From: Pseudomonadota bacterium
Lineage (GTDB): Bacteria > Pseudomonadota > Gammaproteobacteria > Burkholderiales > Methylophilaceae
Direction: 5' to 3'
Length of the DNA: 64,000 nucleotides
Assembly (NCBI GenBank): GCA_029563075.1
Contig: JAKQTN010000007.1
Coordinates: 43,811 to 107,810 of the forward strand
The stretch's first letter is position 1. Each line of letters begins with the position of its first letter. Position numbers and translations under genes: made by a program. Below are positions 48,939 to 58,489 of this stretch, one piece after another. The notes beneath the pieces are model-generated. The model did no database searches, was not told the origin of the DNA, and was given only the letters and a program-made list of their open reading frames with translations.

Positions 48939-49498
48939 CAACAGCGAATATGCACGACTGGCTTAACGATCACGGTGACTTTCTGTATCGATTTGCGCTG
49001 GCGCGTCTGCGCGACCCGCATCTGGCGGAAGATGTGGTGCAAGAGACGTTTCTTGCCGCAATCAAATCGCCTAGCTTTGCGGAGCAATCTGCGCCGCGCA
49101 CCTGGCTGACAGGCATACTTAAGCACAAAATCATTGATGTCATGCGTAAAAATGTACGTGAAATTGCCGCTTCGGACTTAATGGATGACGAAGATGGCAA
49201 TATGGATGAGTTTTTTGATGAAACCGGGCACTGGGCAGAAAAACCATTGGCTTGGGACATACCAGACAACGCACTAGAGCAGCAGCAATTTTTAAGTATT
49301 CTACAAACCTGCATAGACAAACTGCCTGCTAAATTAGCGCAACTGTTTTTGATGCGCGATGTGCATGATACTGATAACGAAGAAATCTGTAAGGAACTGA
49401 ACATCACCACGACTAATGCTTGGGTGATGCTGTATCGGGCCCGCATGGGATTAAGAAAATGTTTAGAAATCAATTGGCTAGGGGGCTTGAAGGTTTAA
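48935..49498 (+). CDS. ECF-type sigma-70 factor
   Basis: 187 residues with region 2 (FLYRFALARLRDPHLAEDVV and QETFLAAIKSP ... RTWLTGILKHKIIDVMRK) and region 4 (LPAKLAQLFLMRDVHDTDNE and CKELNITTTNAWVMLYRARM). The acidic linker between them (DDEDGNMDEFFDE) is typical of the sub-family called TIGR02943. It overlaps DUF1841 (ATGA) and is followed two bases later by a tiny anti-sigma gene and then the bufferin genes, so it probably drives them in response to metal stress. Confidence 0.9.
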   Translation: MTTANMHDWLNDHGDFLYRFALARLRDPHLAEDVVQETFLAAIKSPSFAEQSAPRTWLTGILKHKIIDVMRKNVREIAASDLMDDEDGNMDEFFDETGHWAEKPLAWDIPDNALEQQQFLSILQTCIDKLPAKLAQLFLMRDVHDTDNEEICKELNITTTNAWVMLYRARMGLRKCLEINWLGGLKV

Positions 49499-49500
49499 TT

Positions 49501-49758
49501 ATGCTGAGTTGTAAACAAGCCAGCCAACTTACTTCGCAATCGCTAGATCGGCCATTAACCTTGCGTGAACGTTTTGCACTACAGTTGCATCTAATGATTT
49601 GCAAATATTGCAGAAGATTTAGTCAACATTTGCAAACCTTGCGCGCTGCTATTGGGAAAATGGTTGATTCTATAGAAAATAATGACACTATTAAAATGCC
49701 ATCCGCTGCCAAAAAACGTATTGCAGATCAACTTGCAACAAATCGCCCGCAACCATGA
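49501..49758 (+). CDS. Small zinc-finger anti-sigma factor
   Basis: 85 residues from the ATG two bases after the sigma stop. The HxxxCxxC zinc site (LHLMICKYC, about residues 31-39) with an earlier cysteine (SCKQASQLTS) marks a zf-HC2/ZAS anti-sigma domain. There is no membrane helix, so it is a soluble, probably redox- or metal-sensing partner. A longer reading in the same frame from 49420 would overlap the sigma gene and is not favoured. Confidence 0.85.
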   Translation: MLSCKQASQLTSQSLDRPLTLRERFALQLHLMICKYCRRFSQHLQTLRAAIGKMVDSIENNDTIKMPSAAKKRIADQLATNRPQP

Positions 49759-49789
49759 CACTTAACTAATCTTATAGAAGGAATTATTC

Positions 49790-50131
49790 ATGAAAACATC
49801 AAATAAAACACTCGCATTGGCCGTTAGCGGCGCATTTGCACTTTCTGTCGGCTCAGCAAGCATCAGCGCTGCAGAAAACCCATTTGCTATCAAACCACTC
49901 TCAAGTGGCTATCAAGTAGCTGATAACCATGAAAAAACCAAGGATGGAAAATGTGGCGCTGGCAAATGCGGCGCAGAGATGAAAAAAAGCGACGCTAAAT
50001 CGGTAGAAGGGAAATGTAGCGCAGAAAAAATGAAAGAGGGCGCCTGCAGTGCTGAAAAAATGAAGGAAGGTGCCTGCTCAGCCGAGAAAATGAAAGAAGG
50101 CGCATGCAGCCACGACAAAGCTAAAAAATAA
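49790..50131 (+). CDS. Bufferin/HvfA-type ribosomal peptide precursor
   Basis: 113 residues. Signal peptide about 1-28 (AVSGAFALSVGSASISAA). The mature part has six cysteines: C55 and C60 (DGKCGAGKCG), C76 (EGKCS), C86, C96 and C106 (EGACS), in a KMKEGACSAE repeat, matching the EGKCG-type motif of HvfA and bufferin precursors, in which an iron oxidase converts cysteines to metal-binding heterocycles. No other domain. SD AGAAGGA. The modifying enzyme genes follow at once. Which cysteines are modified is not known. Confidence 0.88.
   Translation: MKTSNKTLALAVSGAFALSVGSASISAAENPFAIKPLSSGYQVADNHEKTKDGKCGAGKCGAEMKKSDAKSVEGKCSAEKMKEGACSAEKMKEGACSAEKMKEGACSHDKAKK
50015..50104 (+). repeat. Three tandem 30-base coding repeats in the precursor gene
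   Basis: Residues 76-105 of the precursor are three copies of the ten-residue unit CSAEKMKEGA. At DNA level the three 30-base units differ at synonymous positions, so they are not very recent duplicates. Confidence 0.85.
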
Positions 50132-50150
50132 ACATTATCTATCGTTCTAA

Positions 50151-51026
50151 ATGCCAACACTGGCTGACATTAAAGGCGTAGGTTTGGGGTTAAAGCGCGA
50201 GCTGATACCCCAAATCCAAAGCCTATATCAAACACCCTTATTATCCAATCTCGCTTTTGTAGAAATCGCTCCAGAAAACTGGATTGGTGCCGGCGGCAAA
50301 GCCGCTTCTGACTTGGCCTGGTTCGTAGAGCGCTTCCCTATTGTCTGTCATGGGTTGTGTTTATCTTTGGGTGGCCCGGACCCGGTCAATACTGATTTCT
50401 TAAAGCAAGTAAAACAGTTTCTCGAATTCAATAAGATTCCACTTTACACCGAGCATTTGAGCTACTGCAGCGACATTCAACATGGTAAAGCGGGTTATCT
50501 GTACGATTTATTACCCATCCCATTTACTGAAGAGGCCGTGCATTATGTAGCTAAGCGTATCCGCCAAACTCAGGACATGCTGGGTCAGCGCATCGCGGTG
50601 GAAAATGCTTCGTTTTACGTCGCGGCACCCATCTCCACCATGGATGAACTCACATTCATCAAAGCAGTGCTGGAAGAAGCTGACTGCTGGCTGCATCTGG
50701 ATATTAATAACATTTACGTCAACAGCGTGAATTTTGGTTTTAATGCCCATGAATTCTTACGCGGTATCCCGGGTGAACGCATTGTATACAACCATGTTGC
50801 AGGCCATCTGCAAGTACAGCCGGATTTGCTGGTGGATACGCATGGCGAAAATATCATCGACCCGGTATGGGCTTTGCTGGATGAAGCATATCAATTATTC
50901 GGCACCTTCCCAACATTGCTTGAACGCGATTTGAATATTCCGGCACTGCCTGCGCTAATCCATGAAATTGATAAAATTGCAGCATATCAGGCGCGGCATC
51001 AGTTGAAACAGACGAAAGTTGCATAA
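50151..51026 (+). CDS. DUF692/MbnB-type multinuclear non-heme iron oxidase
   Basis: MNIO enzyme of 291 residues (BufB/HvfB-like). TIM barrel with candidate iron ligands H67 (CHGLCLSLG), E101 (YTEHLSY), E151/N152 (AVENASFY), D184 (HLDINN), H215 and H219 (NHVAGH), H231 and E259 (LLERD). It should oxidise cysteines of the precursor encoded 19 bases upstream. The DUF2063 partner follows with a one-base overlap. Confidence 0.92.
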   Translation: MPTLADIKGVGLGLKRELIPQIQSLYQTPLLSNLAFVEIAPENWIGAGGKAASDLAWFVERFPIVCHGLCLSLGGPDPVNTDFLKQVKQFLEFNKIPLYTEHLSYCSDIQHGKAGYLYDLLPIPFTEEAVHYVAKRIRQTQDMLGQRIAVENASFYVAAPISTMDELTFIKAVLEEADCWLHLDINNIYVNSVNFGFNAHEFLRGIPGERIVYNHVAGHLQVQPDLLVDTHGENIIDPVWALLDEAYQLFGTFPTLLERDLNIPALPALIHEIDKIAAYQARHQLKQTKVA

Positions 51027-51760
51027 TGCTGGATTTTCAACGTTATCAAATCGCCTTCACAGCACACCTACGCAACCCAACACAGCATAAAAGACCGGCG
51101 CGCGTAACTGATGCGCGCATGGCAATTTACCGGGAAATTGTGTTCAACAATATATTCAGCTCAGTTTCTGTGTGCTTCCCCGTATGTAAAAACATTCTGG
51201 GTGTTCGTGCCTGGCGCAAACTTGTACGGCAGTTTTTTGCAAACCACCAAGCCAATAGCCCAATTTTCAGAGAAATTCCACAGCAGTTTTTACAGTTTAT
51301 AAATGACGTTAAAGATTTGCCTGCATATTTACAACAGTTGGCGCATTACGAATGGGTAGAGTTAGCAATAGGCACACAACAGACTGAGCTTATAAAACTA
51401 AGCAAGAACATTGATTTGATAAATGAAAAGCCGATACTAGCGCCAGCAAATATGCTATTAGAATACGATTTTGCCGTGCACAAAATCTCCAAACGCCATA
51501 TCCCAAACACCACTGAAAAAACCTGTTTGCTGGTTTTTAGAAATAATGCACATCAAGTTAAATTTATTGAATTAAATGCGATGACTTTTCAATTGTTAAC
51601 TTTGATTCAAGAACATGAAATGACTGGAAAGCAAGCGCTGACGAAGCTTGCAAAAGAAACAGGCCATCCAGATGCTGAAGCCATTATTCAATTTGGCATG
51701 GAAATTCTGAATAATCTAGCGAACCAGCAAGCGATCGCTGGCAGCAAGAAAATCAGCTGA
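51026..51760 (+). CDS. DUF2063 partner protein of the MNIO enzyme
   Basis: BufC/HvfC-like protein, 244 residues. The N-terminal helical domain (MLDFQRYQIAFTAHLRN, RMAIYREIVFNNIFSSV, FPVCKNILG) is DUF2063, thought to bind the precursor for the oxidase; the C-terminal beta/helix part (about 120-244) has the usual second domain. ATG overlaps the bufB stop in TAATG. Its 3' end overlaps the convergent DUF1289 gene by eight bases. Confidence 0.9.
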   Translation: MLDFQRYQIAFTAHLRNPTQHKRPARVTDARMAIYREIVFNNIFSSVSVCFPVCKNILGVRAWRKLVRQFFANHQANSPIFREIPQQFLQFINDVKDLPAYLQQLAHYEWVELAIGTQQTELIKLSKNIDLINEKPILAPANMLLEYDFAVHKISKRHIPNTTEKTCLLVFRNNAHQVKFIELNAMTFQLLTLIQEHEMTGKQALTKLAKETGHPDAEAIIQFGMEILNNLANQQAIAGSKKIS

Positions 51761-51938
51761 ATTGTTGCGCTTCGCGCTCGCTCACCTTTAACACAACTTC
51801 CTGTTTTTGCTGATGATCTAAATCCCACCATTGCTGAATCTCCTCAATGGTGCGGTAGCAGCCATGGCAAAATCCCGTTGTTTCATTCATGCTGCACACG
51901 CCGATACAAGGCGACTGTATTTCAACTTCTTTTGTCAT
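51753..51938 (-). CDS. DUF1289 family protein
   Basis: 61 residues with four cysteines, in SPCIGVCSMNETTGFCHGCY, the DUF1289 zinc/iron-binding pattern. Function unknown. It starts directly after the secA stop (TAA ATG), so it is coupled to secA, and ends inside the last bases of the convergent DUF2063 gene. Confidence 0.88.
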   Translation of the reverse strand: MTKEVEIQSPCIGVCSMNETTGFCHGCYRTIEEIQQWWDLDHQQKQEVVLKVSEREAQQFS

Positions 51939-54677
51939 TTAAGTAAGCGCGCCATGACATTGCTTATATTTCTTACCGGATCCGCACGGGCACGGATCGT
52001 TGCGCCCGACTTTAACACCTTTGCGAACAACCGGCTTACCACCAGCTAATTGAACTTTTTCTTCATCACTAAAATCAGCTTGTGGATTCGCCAGCGCTTC
52101 ATCAAAATCGGCATGTTGATATTGGACATTGGCCACTTCTTGCGGTTTTTCTACCGCTTCAACGTCATCTTGCGTTTTCACTTGCACCAGCATTGTAATT
52201 TTAGTGACTTCGCTTTTTACCGTGTTGAGCAAAGCCTCAAACAGTTGAAACGCCTCGCGTTTGTATTCCTGTTTTGGATTTTTTTGCGCGTAAGAGCGTA
52301 AATGAATGCCTTGGCGCAGGTGGTCAAGCGCAGCAAGATGCTCACGCCAATGGTTATCAATACTCTGCAGCATCACCGCACGCTCAAACTGGCGCATGGT
52401 GTTAGCGCCAGCCAAAGTTTCTTTAGCAGCATAGGCATAATCAGCCGCCTCAAAAATACGCTCGCGCAGCGTTTCTTCATGCAGGTCCGGGTTTTCTTCC
52501 AGCCATTTGCCAACTGGCAAGTCCAAGCCGGTTTCTTCATTAATATCTTTTTCCAAACCCGGAATATCCCACTGCTCTTCTACGCTGCCAGGCGGAATAT
52601 GTGTGGCAATCATGTCTGAAAGTACGTCATAGCGCATTGCACTAATGGTTTCGCCAATATCGGTAGCCTCCAGCAGCTCGTTGCGCTGCTCATAAATCAC
52701 CTTGCGCTGGTCGTTGGAAACGTCATCAAACTCAAGTAATTGTTTGCGAATGTCAAAGTTACGGCCTTCCACTTTGCGCTGCGCATTTTCAATGGCGCGT
52801 GTGACCATGGCATGCTCAATCGCTTCGCCTTCCGGCATCTTCAAACGCTCCATAATGGCCGAAACGCGATCGCCTGAGAATATACGCAGCAACTGATCTT
52901 CCAGTGAGAGGTAGAAACGGCTGGAGCCCGGATCGCCCTGGCGGCCAGAGCGGCCGCGCAGCTGGTTATCGATACGGCGTGACTCATGACGCTCGGTGCC
53001 AATGATATGCAGACCGCCCGCCGTCACGACTGCATCATGACGCTGTTGCCACTCCGCTTTGAGCTGCGCAATCTTGCTTTCTTTTTGCGCCTCGCTCAAG
53101 CTGTCATCCATGCGCACGGCTTGGATGTCGGCTTCCGGATTTCCGCCCAGCACAATGTCCGTACCGCGTCCCGCCATATTGGTCGCAATGGTAATCACGC
53201 CCGGGCGGCCCGCCTGTGCTACAATATGTGCCTCGCGCTCGTGCTGCTTGGCATTGAGCACCTGATGCTCCAGCTTTGCTTTCGTAAGCAGAGTAGAAAT
53301 CAATTCAGAGTTTTCAATTGATGTCGTACCCACCAGTACTGGCTGGCCAATGGCCTGACATTGCTTAATATCCTCGATTACTGCATTATATTTTTCGTTT
53401 GCTGTGCGATACACTTTGTCCATCGCATCCTTACGTAACATGGCGCGGTGTGTTGGAATGACGACCGTTTCCAAGCCATAGATCTGGTTAAACTCATAAG
53501 CCTCGGTATCTGCCGTACCGGTCATGCCTGAAAGTTTTTTGTACATACGGAAATAATTCTGGAACGTGATAGACGCCAGTGTCTGATTCTCTTTTTGAAT
53601 CGCCACGCCTTCTTTGGCTTCCACGGCCTGATGCAGGCCGTCAGACCATCTGCGGCCAGGCATCATGCGGCCGGAGAACTCGTCCACGATAATAATCTCG
53701 CCATCACGCACCACATAATGCTGATCTTTGTTAAACAGGTTTTGCGCGCGTAGCGATGCGTACAAATGATGCACCAGGGTAATATTGGCCGGCTCATACA
53801 GGCTGGAACCCTCTGTTAATAACCCTGAGCTGGCCAGAATTTCTTCGGCGCGCTCATGCCCTGCCTCAGACATGGTTACGGTTTGCGCTTTTTCATCGAC
53901 CCAGAAATCACCCGGGCCATCTTCTGTGGTCTGCTTGGTTAGCTCAAGCGCAACCGCATTAATCTGGTTGTATAAATCAATACTATGTTCTGCTTGGCCG
54001 GAAATGATCAGCGGCGTGCGTGCTTCGTCGATTAAAATCGAGTCCACCTCATCCACCAGCGCATAACTCAGGCCACGCTGCACACGTTCCTCTGCGGTAA
54101 ACACCATGTTGTCACGCAGATAGTCAAAGCCGAATTCGTTATTGGTACCGTAGGTAATATCGGCCGCATAGGCAAGCTGTTTGGCATCGTGCGGCATTTG
54201 CGATAAATTAATGCCTACGCTTAACCCCAGGAAATTGTAAAGCTTCCCCATCCATTCGGCATCACGCTTGGCGAGGTAATCATTCACCGTGACCACATGC
54301 ACACCTTTGCCCGTGATCGCGTTCAAATAGACAGGCAGGGTCGCGACCAGCGTTTTACCTTCGCCTGTGCGCATCTCGGCGATCTTGCCTGCGTTAAGCA
54401 CCATGCCGCCTATCAACTGCACATCAAAATGACGCATTTCAAGCGCCCGCACACCACCTTCGCGCACAACGGCAAAGGCTTCCGGCAAAAGCTTTTCCAG
54501 ACTTTCGCCCTGTTGGAAACGCTGTTTGAATTCTTCTGTTTTTGCGCGCAAGGCTTCATCGGACAGCGCTTGCATGGCAGGTTCTAGCGCATTGATTTCT
54601 TTTACTTTTTGGCTGTATTGCTTAACCAGCCGATCGTTACGACTACCGATAAATTTTCTGAACAACTTGGATAACAT
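51939..54677 (-). CDS. secA: Preprotein translocase ATPase SecA
   Basis: Motor of the Sec pathway, 912 residues. Walker [15 protein letters not shown] (about 102-115), DEAD-like [34 protein letters not shown] and the [17 protein letters not shown] region are present, with a C-terminal zinc motif [14 protein letters not shown]. Followed by a DUF1289 gene. Upstream is a 160-base AT-rich leader region. Confidence 0.96.
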   Translation of the reverse strand: MLSKLFRKFIGSRNDRLVKQYSQKVKEINALEPAMQALSDEALRAKTEEFKQRFQQGESLEKLLPEAFAVVREGGVRALEMRHFDVQLIGGMVLNAGKIAEMRTGEGKTLVATLPVYLNAITGKGVHVVTVNDYLAKRDAEWMGKLYNFLGLSVGINLSQMPHDAKQLAYAADITYGTNNEFGFDYLRDNMVFTAEERVQRGLSYALVDEVDSILIDEARTPLIISGQAEHSIDLYNQINAVALELTKQTTEDGPGDFWVDEKAQTVTMSEAGHERAEEILASSGLLTEGSSLYEPANITLVHHLYASLRAQNLFNKDQHYVVRDGEIIIVDEFSGRMMPGRRWSDGLHQAVEAKEGVAIQKENQTLASITFQNYFRMYKKLSGMTGTADTEAYEFNQIYGLETVVIPTHRAMLRKDAMDKVYRTANEKYNAVIEDIKQCQAIGQPVLVGTTSIENSELISTLLTKAKLEHQVLNAKQHEREAHIVAQAGRPGVITIATNMAGRGTDIVLGGNPEADIQAVRMDDSLSEAQKESKIAQLKAEWQQRHDAVVTAGGLHIIGTERHESRRIDNQLRGRSGRQGDPGSSRFYLSLEDQLLRIFSGDRVSAIMERLKMPEGEAIEHAMVTRAIENAQRKVEGRNFDIRKQLLEFDDVSNDQRKVIYEQRNELLEATDIGETISAMRYDVLSDMIATHIPPGSVEEQWDIPGLEKDINEETGLDLPVGKWLEENPDLHEETLRERIFEAADYAYAAKETLAGANTMRQFERAVMLQSIDNHWREHLAALDHLRQGIHLRSYAQKNPKQEYKREAFQLFEALLNTVKSEVTKITMLVQVKTQDDVEAVEKPQEVANVQYQHADFDEALANPQADFSDEEKVQLAGGKPVVRKGVKVGRNDPCPCGSGKKYKQCHGALT

Positions 54678-54691
54678 GGAATGACACCGAT

Positions 54692-54710
54692 TTTCCGACT
54701 TAAGCGGAAA
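54692..54710 (-). other. Inverted repeat in the secA leader
   Basis: TTTCCG and CGGAAA arms (54692-54697 and 54705-54710) with the centre ACTTAAG could form a weak hairpin about 15 bases before the secA ATG. No secM-like arrest peptide is visible. Significance unknown. Confidence 0.3.
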
Positions 54711-54837
54711 CCTCTAAATAGATTGGATGAAAAGATTAGTTTTTTATTGATGCTGGTTCTTAATTCAACTCAGTGTTAACTGAGGGCTTTAATTTTTAAT
54801 TCAAGGGTTGTATATATCTTTAATTATTGTCGATAGA

Positions 54838-55740
54838 TTAATTCTTTAAGTATCTTCGTGGATCCAAAGCATTCCCATTGAGCCGTATTTCATAATGCAA
54901 ATGGGGGCCTGTAGAACGTCCGGTACTCCCTACCTCTGCTACCACCTGACCCTTAACCACCCTCTCCCCTACATGAACTAATAGTTTAGATGCGTGTGCA
55001 TAACGCGTTTCTAAACCAGAGCCATGCTCGATTTTCACTATATTACCATAATCGGAGGCGCGTTCGGCTGCAGACACTATGCCGTCGGCCGCCGCGCGGA
55101 TGGGTGTACCGGTATTTGCCGTAAAATCCAAGCCTTCATGAAACGCTTTGTTGCCGTTAAAAGGATCAATACGCCAGCCATAGCTGGATGAATTGAAGGC
55201 GGCATTGATAGGACTGCTATTTGGCAACATGTCTTTCAGTACACTTTGCTGCAAGATTTTGGCCTCAAGACCACTTAAAGAATCATCGCGCGCATCGACT
55301 GCCTGCGTCAGCTCCAGAATTGCCGCTTGCAAATCGGTCTCAGTCATTGGATGTGCATTGATAAGCGGGCCACCTCTATTAGCTGGCAATAAACTATCAG
55401 CCGGCTTTTGATTGGAAGGAGCTGTTCCTTGCTTATCTTTTTCGCCCGCCAATTTTGCCAGGCGCTGGCTTTGCGCGTCTAAACGCATCATACGCGCCTG
55501 CAACTCCCCCAGCTCTTTAGCGTAGGCGTCCAGATGCACTTGTGATGAAATAATGGAACTTTTAAGATGCGGCGGCAGCAAAGCTTTCATGCCCTGCTCT
55601 TTGATATTGCTTTTAGGCGTAATAAACAGCAAAGTGAGCAGGACAGGCACCAGCACCAAGGCGGCAACCAGCATGCCGGCCTGAAATACCGACAGACTCT
55701 TGGCCTTTGCCATTTTGTTAGAAACCAGAATTATATTCAT
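54838..55740 (-). CDS. M23 family peptidoglycan metallopeptidase
   Basis: Membrane-anchored LytM-type endopeptidase or activator, 300 residues. One membrane helix (about 20-42), a helical coiled region with QARMMRLDAQSQRLAKL (about 78-95), and a C-terminal M23 domain with FHEGLDFTA (H-x(3)-D), RYAHASKLL and STGRSTGPHLHYEI (HLH). Zinc ligands are present, so likely active. Lies upstream of secA and divergent from the DUF721 gene, the usual order. Confidence 0.9.
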   Translation of the reverse strand: MNIILVSNKMAKAKSLSVFQAGMLVAALVLVPVLLTLLFITPKSNIKEQGMKALLPPHLKSSIISSQVHLDAYAKELGELQARMMRLDAQSQRLAKLAGEKDKQGTAPSNQKPADSLLPANRGGPLINAHPMTETDLQAAILELTQAVDARDDSLSGLEAKILQQSVLKDMLPNSSPINAAFNSSSYGWRIDPFNGNKAFHEGLDFTANTGTPIRAAADGIVSAAERASDYGNIVKIEHGSGLETRYAHASKLLVHVGERVVKGQVVAEVGSTGRSTGPHLHYEIRLNGNALDPRRYLKN

Positions 55741-55790
55741 AGGATAATATTCATTAGGTAATAATTGTCAGTATTCCGATAGAATTCATT

Positions 55791-56231
55791 ATGCGCAAAA
55801 TTAACACATTGTTTATCGAGAACAGCCAGCTCAACGCGCTGACCGAGAGCATATATGCACATCAACTCCCTAGGCTGCTTTGGCAAGCGGCTGCACCAAA
55901 AATACTGAGTCAGAACAGCATTGCTCGAAGCCTGAACAACGGCCAATTAACTGTTTACGCTGACAGCGCGATTATCGCCAGCAAAATCAAACTGACACAC
56001 GCTAGCTTATTGACTCAATTACAAAATATTCAAAAAAAAGACCCTTTATTCGGGGAATGTAAAGTTACTGCAATTGTGGTGAAAGTGCAAGTAAAATCTC
56101 ACCCTAAACCTGTCATTAAAACACCGCGAAAGCTATCGGCAAACGCTGCAACAAGCCTGAAACAATTGGCTCAGGATTTGGGGGATTCCCCTCTCGCGCT
56201 AAAACTAAACTCCTTGGCCAGCAAAGCCTAG
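55791..56231 (+). CDS. dciA: DUF721 (DciA-like) protein
   Basis: DciA is the helicase-loading factor for DnaB in bacteria without DnaC. 146 residues with SLNNGQLTVYADSAIIASKI typical of DUF721, and an N-terminal helix region (INTLFIENSQLNALTE). The C-terminal half is lysine-rich (HPKPVIKTPRKLS). Assignment rests on domain pattern and on position divergent from M23/secA. Confidence 0.8.
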   Translation: MRKINTLFIENSQLNALTESIYAHQLPRLLWQAAAPKILSQNSIARSLNNGQLTVYADSAIIASKIKLTHASLLTQLQNIQKKDPLFGECKVTAIVVKVQVKSHPKPVIKTPRKLSANAATSLKQLAQDLGDSPLALKLNSLASKA

Positions 56232-56395
56232 AAACAATGTTGTTAGGCCGTTTGCAATGTGCTGGCGCAAGTTATTGTCGCGCCCGACTATTAATGCCAT
56301 AATGCTGCACGTTGTTACAAAAATTTACAATTTTTTCAACGCTATTTCAGTCAATTACGTTTCAGATTTATATCGATAATAAATAGGGAGAAGTC

Positions 56396-58429
56396 ATGTC
56401 AGTCGCACTAATGATCGCCATTGCTGCCGCAGTGTTAGCAGTGCTGTATGGCGTAGTAATGAGTAAATGGATTACCAATTTGCCAGCAGGCAATGCGCGC
56501 ATGCAGGAAATTGCTGGCGCAATTCAACAGGGGGCAGCCGCCTACCTGGCACGTCAATACAAGACCATTACAATGGTGGGCATTGTACTTGCGGTGCTAA
56601 TCGGAATCTTCTTGAGTGTAGATACAGCGATTGGCTTCGTATTAGGCGCATTGCTTTCAGGCGCATGCGGCTTTATCGGCATGAATGTTTCCGTAAAAGC
56701 CAATGTCCGCACTGCACAAGCGGCTACCAATGGCATCGGTCCAGCATTAGACGTTGCGTTTAAGGGCGGTGCGATTACCGGCATGCTGGTGGTTGGTCTC
56801 GGCTTGCTCGGTGTGACCGGGTTCTATGCTTATCTGGGGGCAGAAAATGCAGCGAATCTTGATCCCTTGATTGGCCTGGCATTTGGCTCCTCCCTTATTT
56901 CAATCTTCGCGCGTTTAGGCGGTGGCATCTTCACCAAAGGGGCTGACGTAGGGGCCGACTTGGTGGGTAAAGTGGAAGCGGGTATTCCTGAAGACGACCC
57001 GCGCAACCCGGCGGTGATTGCCGACAATGTGGGCGACAACGTGGGCGACTGTGCTGGCATGGCGGCTGACTTGTTTGAGACTTACGCAGTGACCATAATC
57101 GCAACCATGGTATTAGGTAGCCTGATGGTAGCAGAGGCAGGCACAAACGGCGTGATCTATCCATTGCTGCTCGGCGCGGTTTCGATTGTGGCTTCAATCA
57201 TCGGTTGCTTCTTTGTTAAAGCGTCGCCAGGCATGAAAAACGTGATGCCTGCACTGTACAAAGGCTTGGCGGTGGCGGGCGTGCTGTCACTCATTGCATT
57301 CTACTTCGTGACACAATATTTGTTCCCTACCGGCTTTACCCATGGCGATCATGTGATTACATCAAACGCCTTATTCGGCAGTTGCGCTGTTGGCCTGGTG
57401 CTAACCGCTGCATTGGTTTGGATTACCGAGTACTACACAGGTACGGATTACGCACCTGTCAGACACGTGGCACAAGCCTCTACCACAGGCCATGCCACCA
57501 ACATCATTGCAGGTATTGGCGTTTCAATGAAATCGACTGCCTTGCCTGTGATTTCAGTATGTATCGCGATTTTTGCGTCTTATCACTTAGGCGGCCTATA
57601 CGGCATTGCAATCGCTGCAACTTCCATGCTCAGCATGGCAGGCATTGTGGTGGCTTTGGATGCTTACGGCCCGATCACCGATAATGCTGGCGGTATTGCA
57701 GAAATGGCCGAATTGCCAAGCAGTGTGCGTGATGTGACCGACCCGCTGGATGCAGTTGGCAACACCACTAAAGCCGTGACTAAAGGCTATGCCATTGGCT
57801 CAGCAGGTTTGGCCGCATTGGTGTTATTTGCTGACTATACGCACAAGCTTCAAGGTGTAGGCATTGATGTCAAATTTGATTTAAGCGACCCCATGGTGAT
57901 TATTGGCTTGTTTATCGGCGGCTTGATTCCGTTTCTCTTTGCTGCTATGGCGATGGAAGCGGTTGGCCGTGCTGCAGGCGCAGTAGTTGAAGAAGTGCGC
58001 CGTCAGTTCCGTGATATCAAAGGCATCATGGAAGGCACAGCCAAACCGGAATATGGCAAAGCAGTGGATATGTTAACGACCGCAGCCATTAAAGAAATGA
58101 TGATTCCATCATTACTTCCAGTCGCCGTGCCAATTGCTGTAGGCTTATTATTAGGGCCGGTTGCTTTGGGCGGCTTGCTGATGGGCACGATTGTAACAGG
58201 CTTGTTTGTTGCAATCTCCATGTGTACCGGGGGCGGTGCGTGGGATAACGCCAAGAAATATATCGAAGATGGCCATCACGGCGGCAAAGGTTCAGATGCG
58301 CACAAAGCCGCGGTTACCGGGGACACAGTGGGCGACCCCTACAAAGATACGGCGGGCCCGGCAGTAAACCCATTAATTAAAATCATCAACATCGTGGCGC
58401 TATTGATTGTGCCGTTATTACACATGTAG
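56396..58429 (+). CDS. hppA: Proton-pumping membrane pyrophosphatase
   Basis: H+-PPase that couples pyrophosphate hydrolysis to proton export. About 16 helices, 677 residues. Pyrophosphate motif [20 protein letters not shown] begins at residue 184, with [19 protein letters not shown] after it. [10 protein letters not shown] at 455-464 has Lys at 459, the mark of the K+-independent subclass (the K+-dependent type has Ala). SD AGGGAGAAG. Followed by a terminator. Obligate methylotrophs often use pyrophosphate-linked glycolysis. Confidence 0.95.
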   Translation: MSVALMIAIAAAVLAVLYGVVMSKWITNLPAGNARMQEIAGAIQQGAAAYLARQYKTITMVGIVLAVLIGIFLSVDTAIGFVLGALLSGACGFIGMNVSVKANVRTAQAATNGIGPALDVAFKGGAITGMLVVGLGLLGVTGFYAYLGAENAANLDPLIGLAFGSSLISIFARLGGGIFTKGADVGADLVGKVEAGIPEDDPRNPAVIADNVGDNVGDCAGMAADLFETYAVTIIATMVLGSLMVAEAGTNGVIYPLLLGAVSIVASIIGCFFVKASPGMKNVMPALYKGLAVAGVLSLIAFYFVTQYLFPTGFTHGDHVITSNALFGSCAVGLVLTAALVWITEYYTGTDYAPVRHVAQASTTGHATNIIAGIGVSMKSTALPVISVCIAIFASYHLGGLYGIAIAATSMLSMAGIVVALDAYGPITDNAGGIAEMAELPSSVRDVTDPLDAVGNTTKAVTKGYAIGSAGLAALVLFADYTHKLQGVGIDVKFDLSDPMVIIGLFIGGLIPFLFAAMAMEAVGRAAGAVVEEVRRQFRDIKGIMEGTAKPEYGKAVDMLTTAAIKEMMIPSLLPVAVPIAVGLLLGPVALGGLLMGTIVTGLFVAISMCTGGGAWDNAKKYIEDGHHGGKGSDAHKAAVTGDTVGDPYKDTAGPAVNPLIKIINIVALLIVPLLHM

Positions 58430-58449
58430 TTCTAATTGTATTAGTTCAT

Positions 58450-58479
58450 AAAAAAAGGCGACTTTGGTCGCCTTTTTTT
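58450..58479. terminator. Bidirectional terminator after hppA
   Basis: AAAAAAAGGCGAC-TTTG-GTCGCCTTTTTTT: a thirteen-pair stem with loop TTTG and T-run, located 20 bases after the hppA stop and just past the end of the convergent LuxR-type gene. Confidence 0.92.
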
Positions 58480-58489
58480 ATGTATAAAG

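Noticed and set aside
48970..49473. A 167-residue reading frame antisense to the sigma factor
   Set aside because: The plus strand encodes clear sigma regions 2 and 4; the antisense frame has no recognisable domain.
50015..50104. Regular 30-base repeats that could suggest a CRISPR-like array
   Set aside because: The units are contiguous, in frame and encode the Cys repeats of the precursor peptide; there are no spacers.
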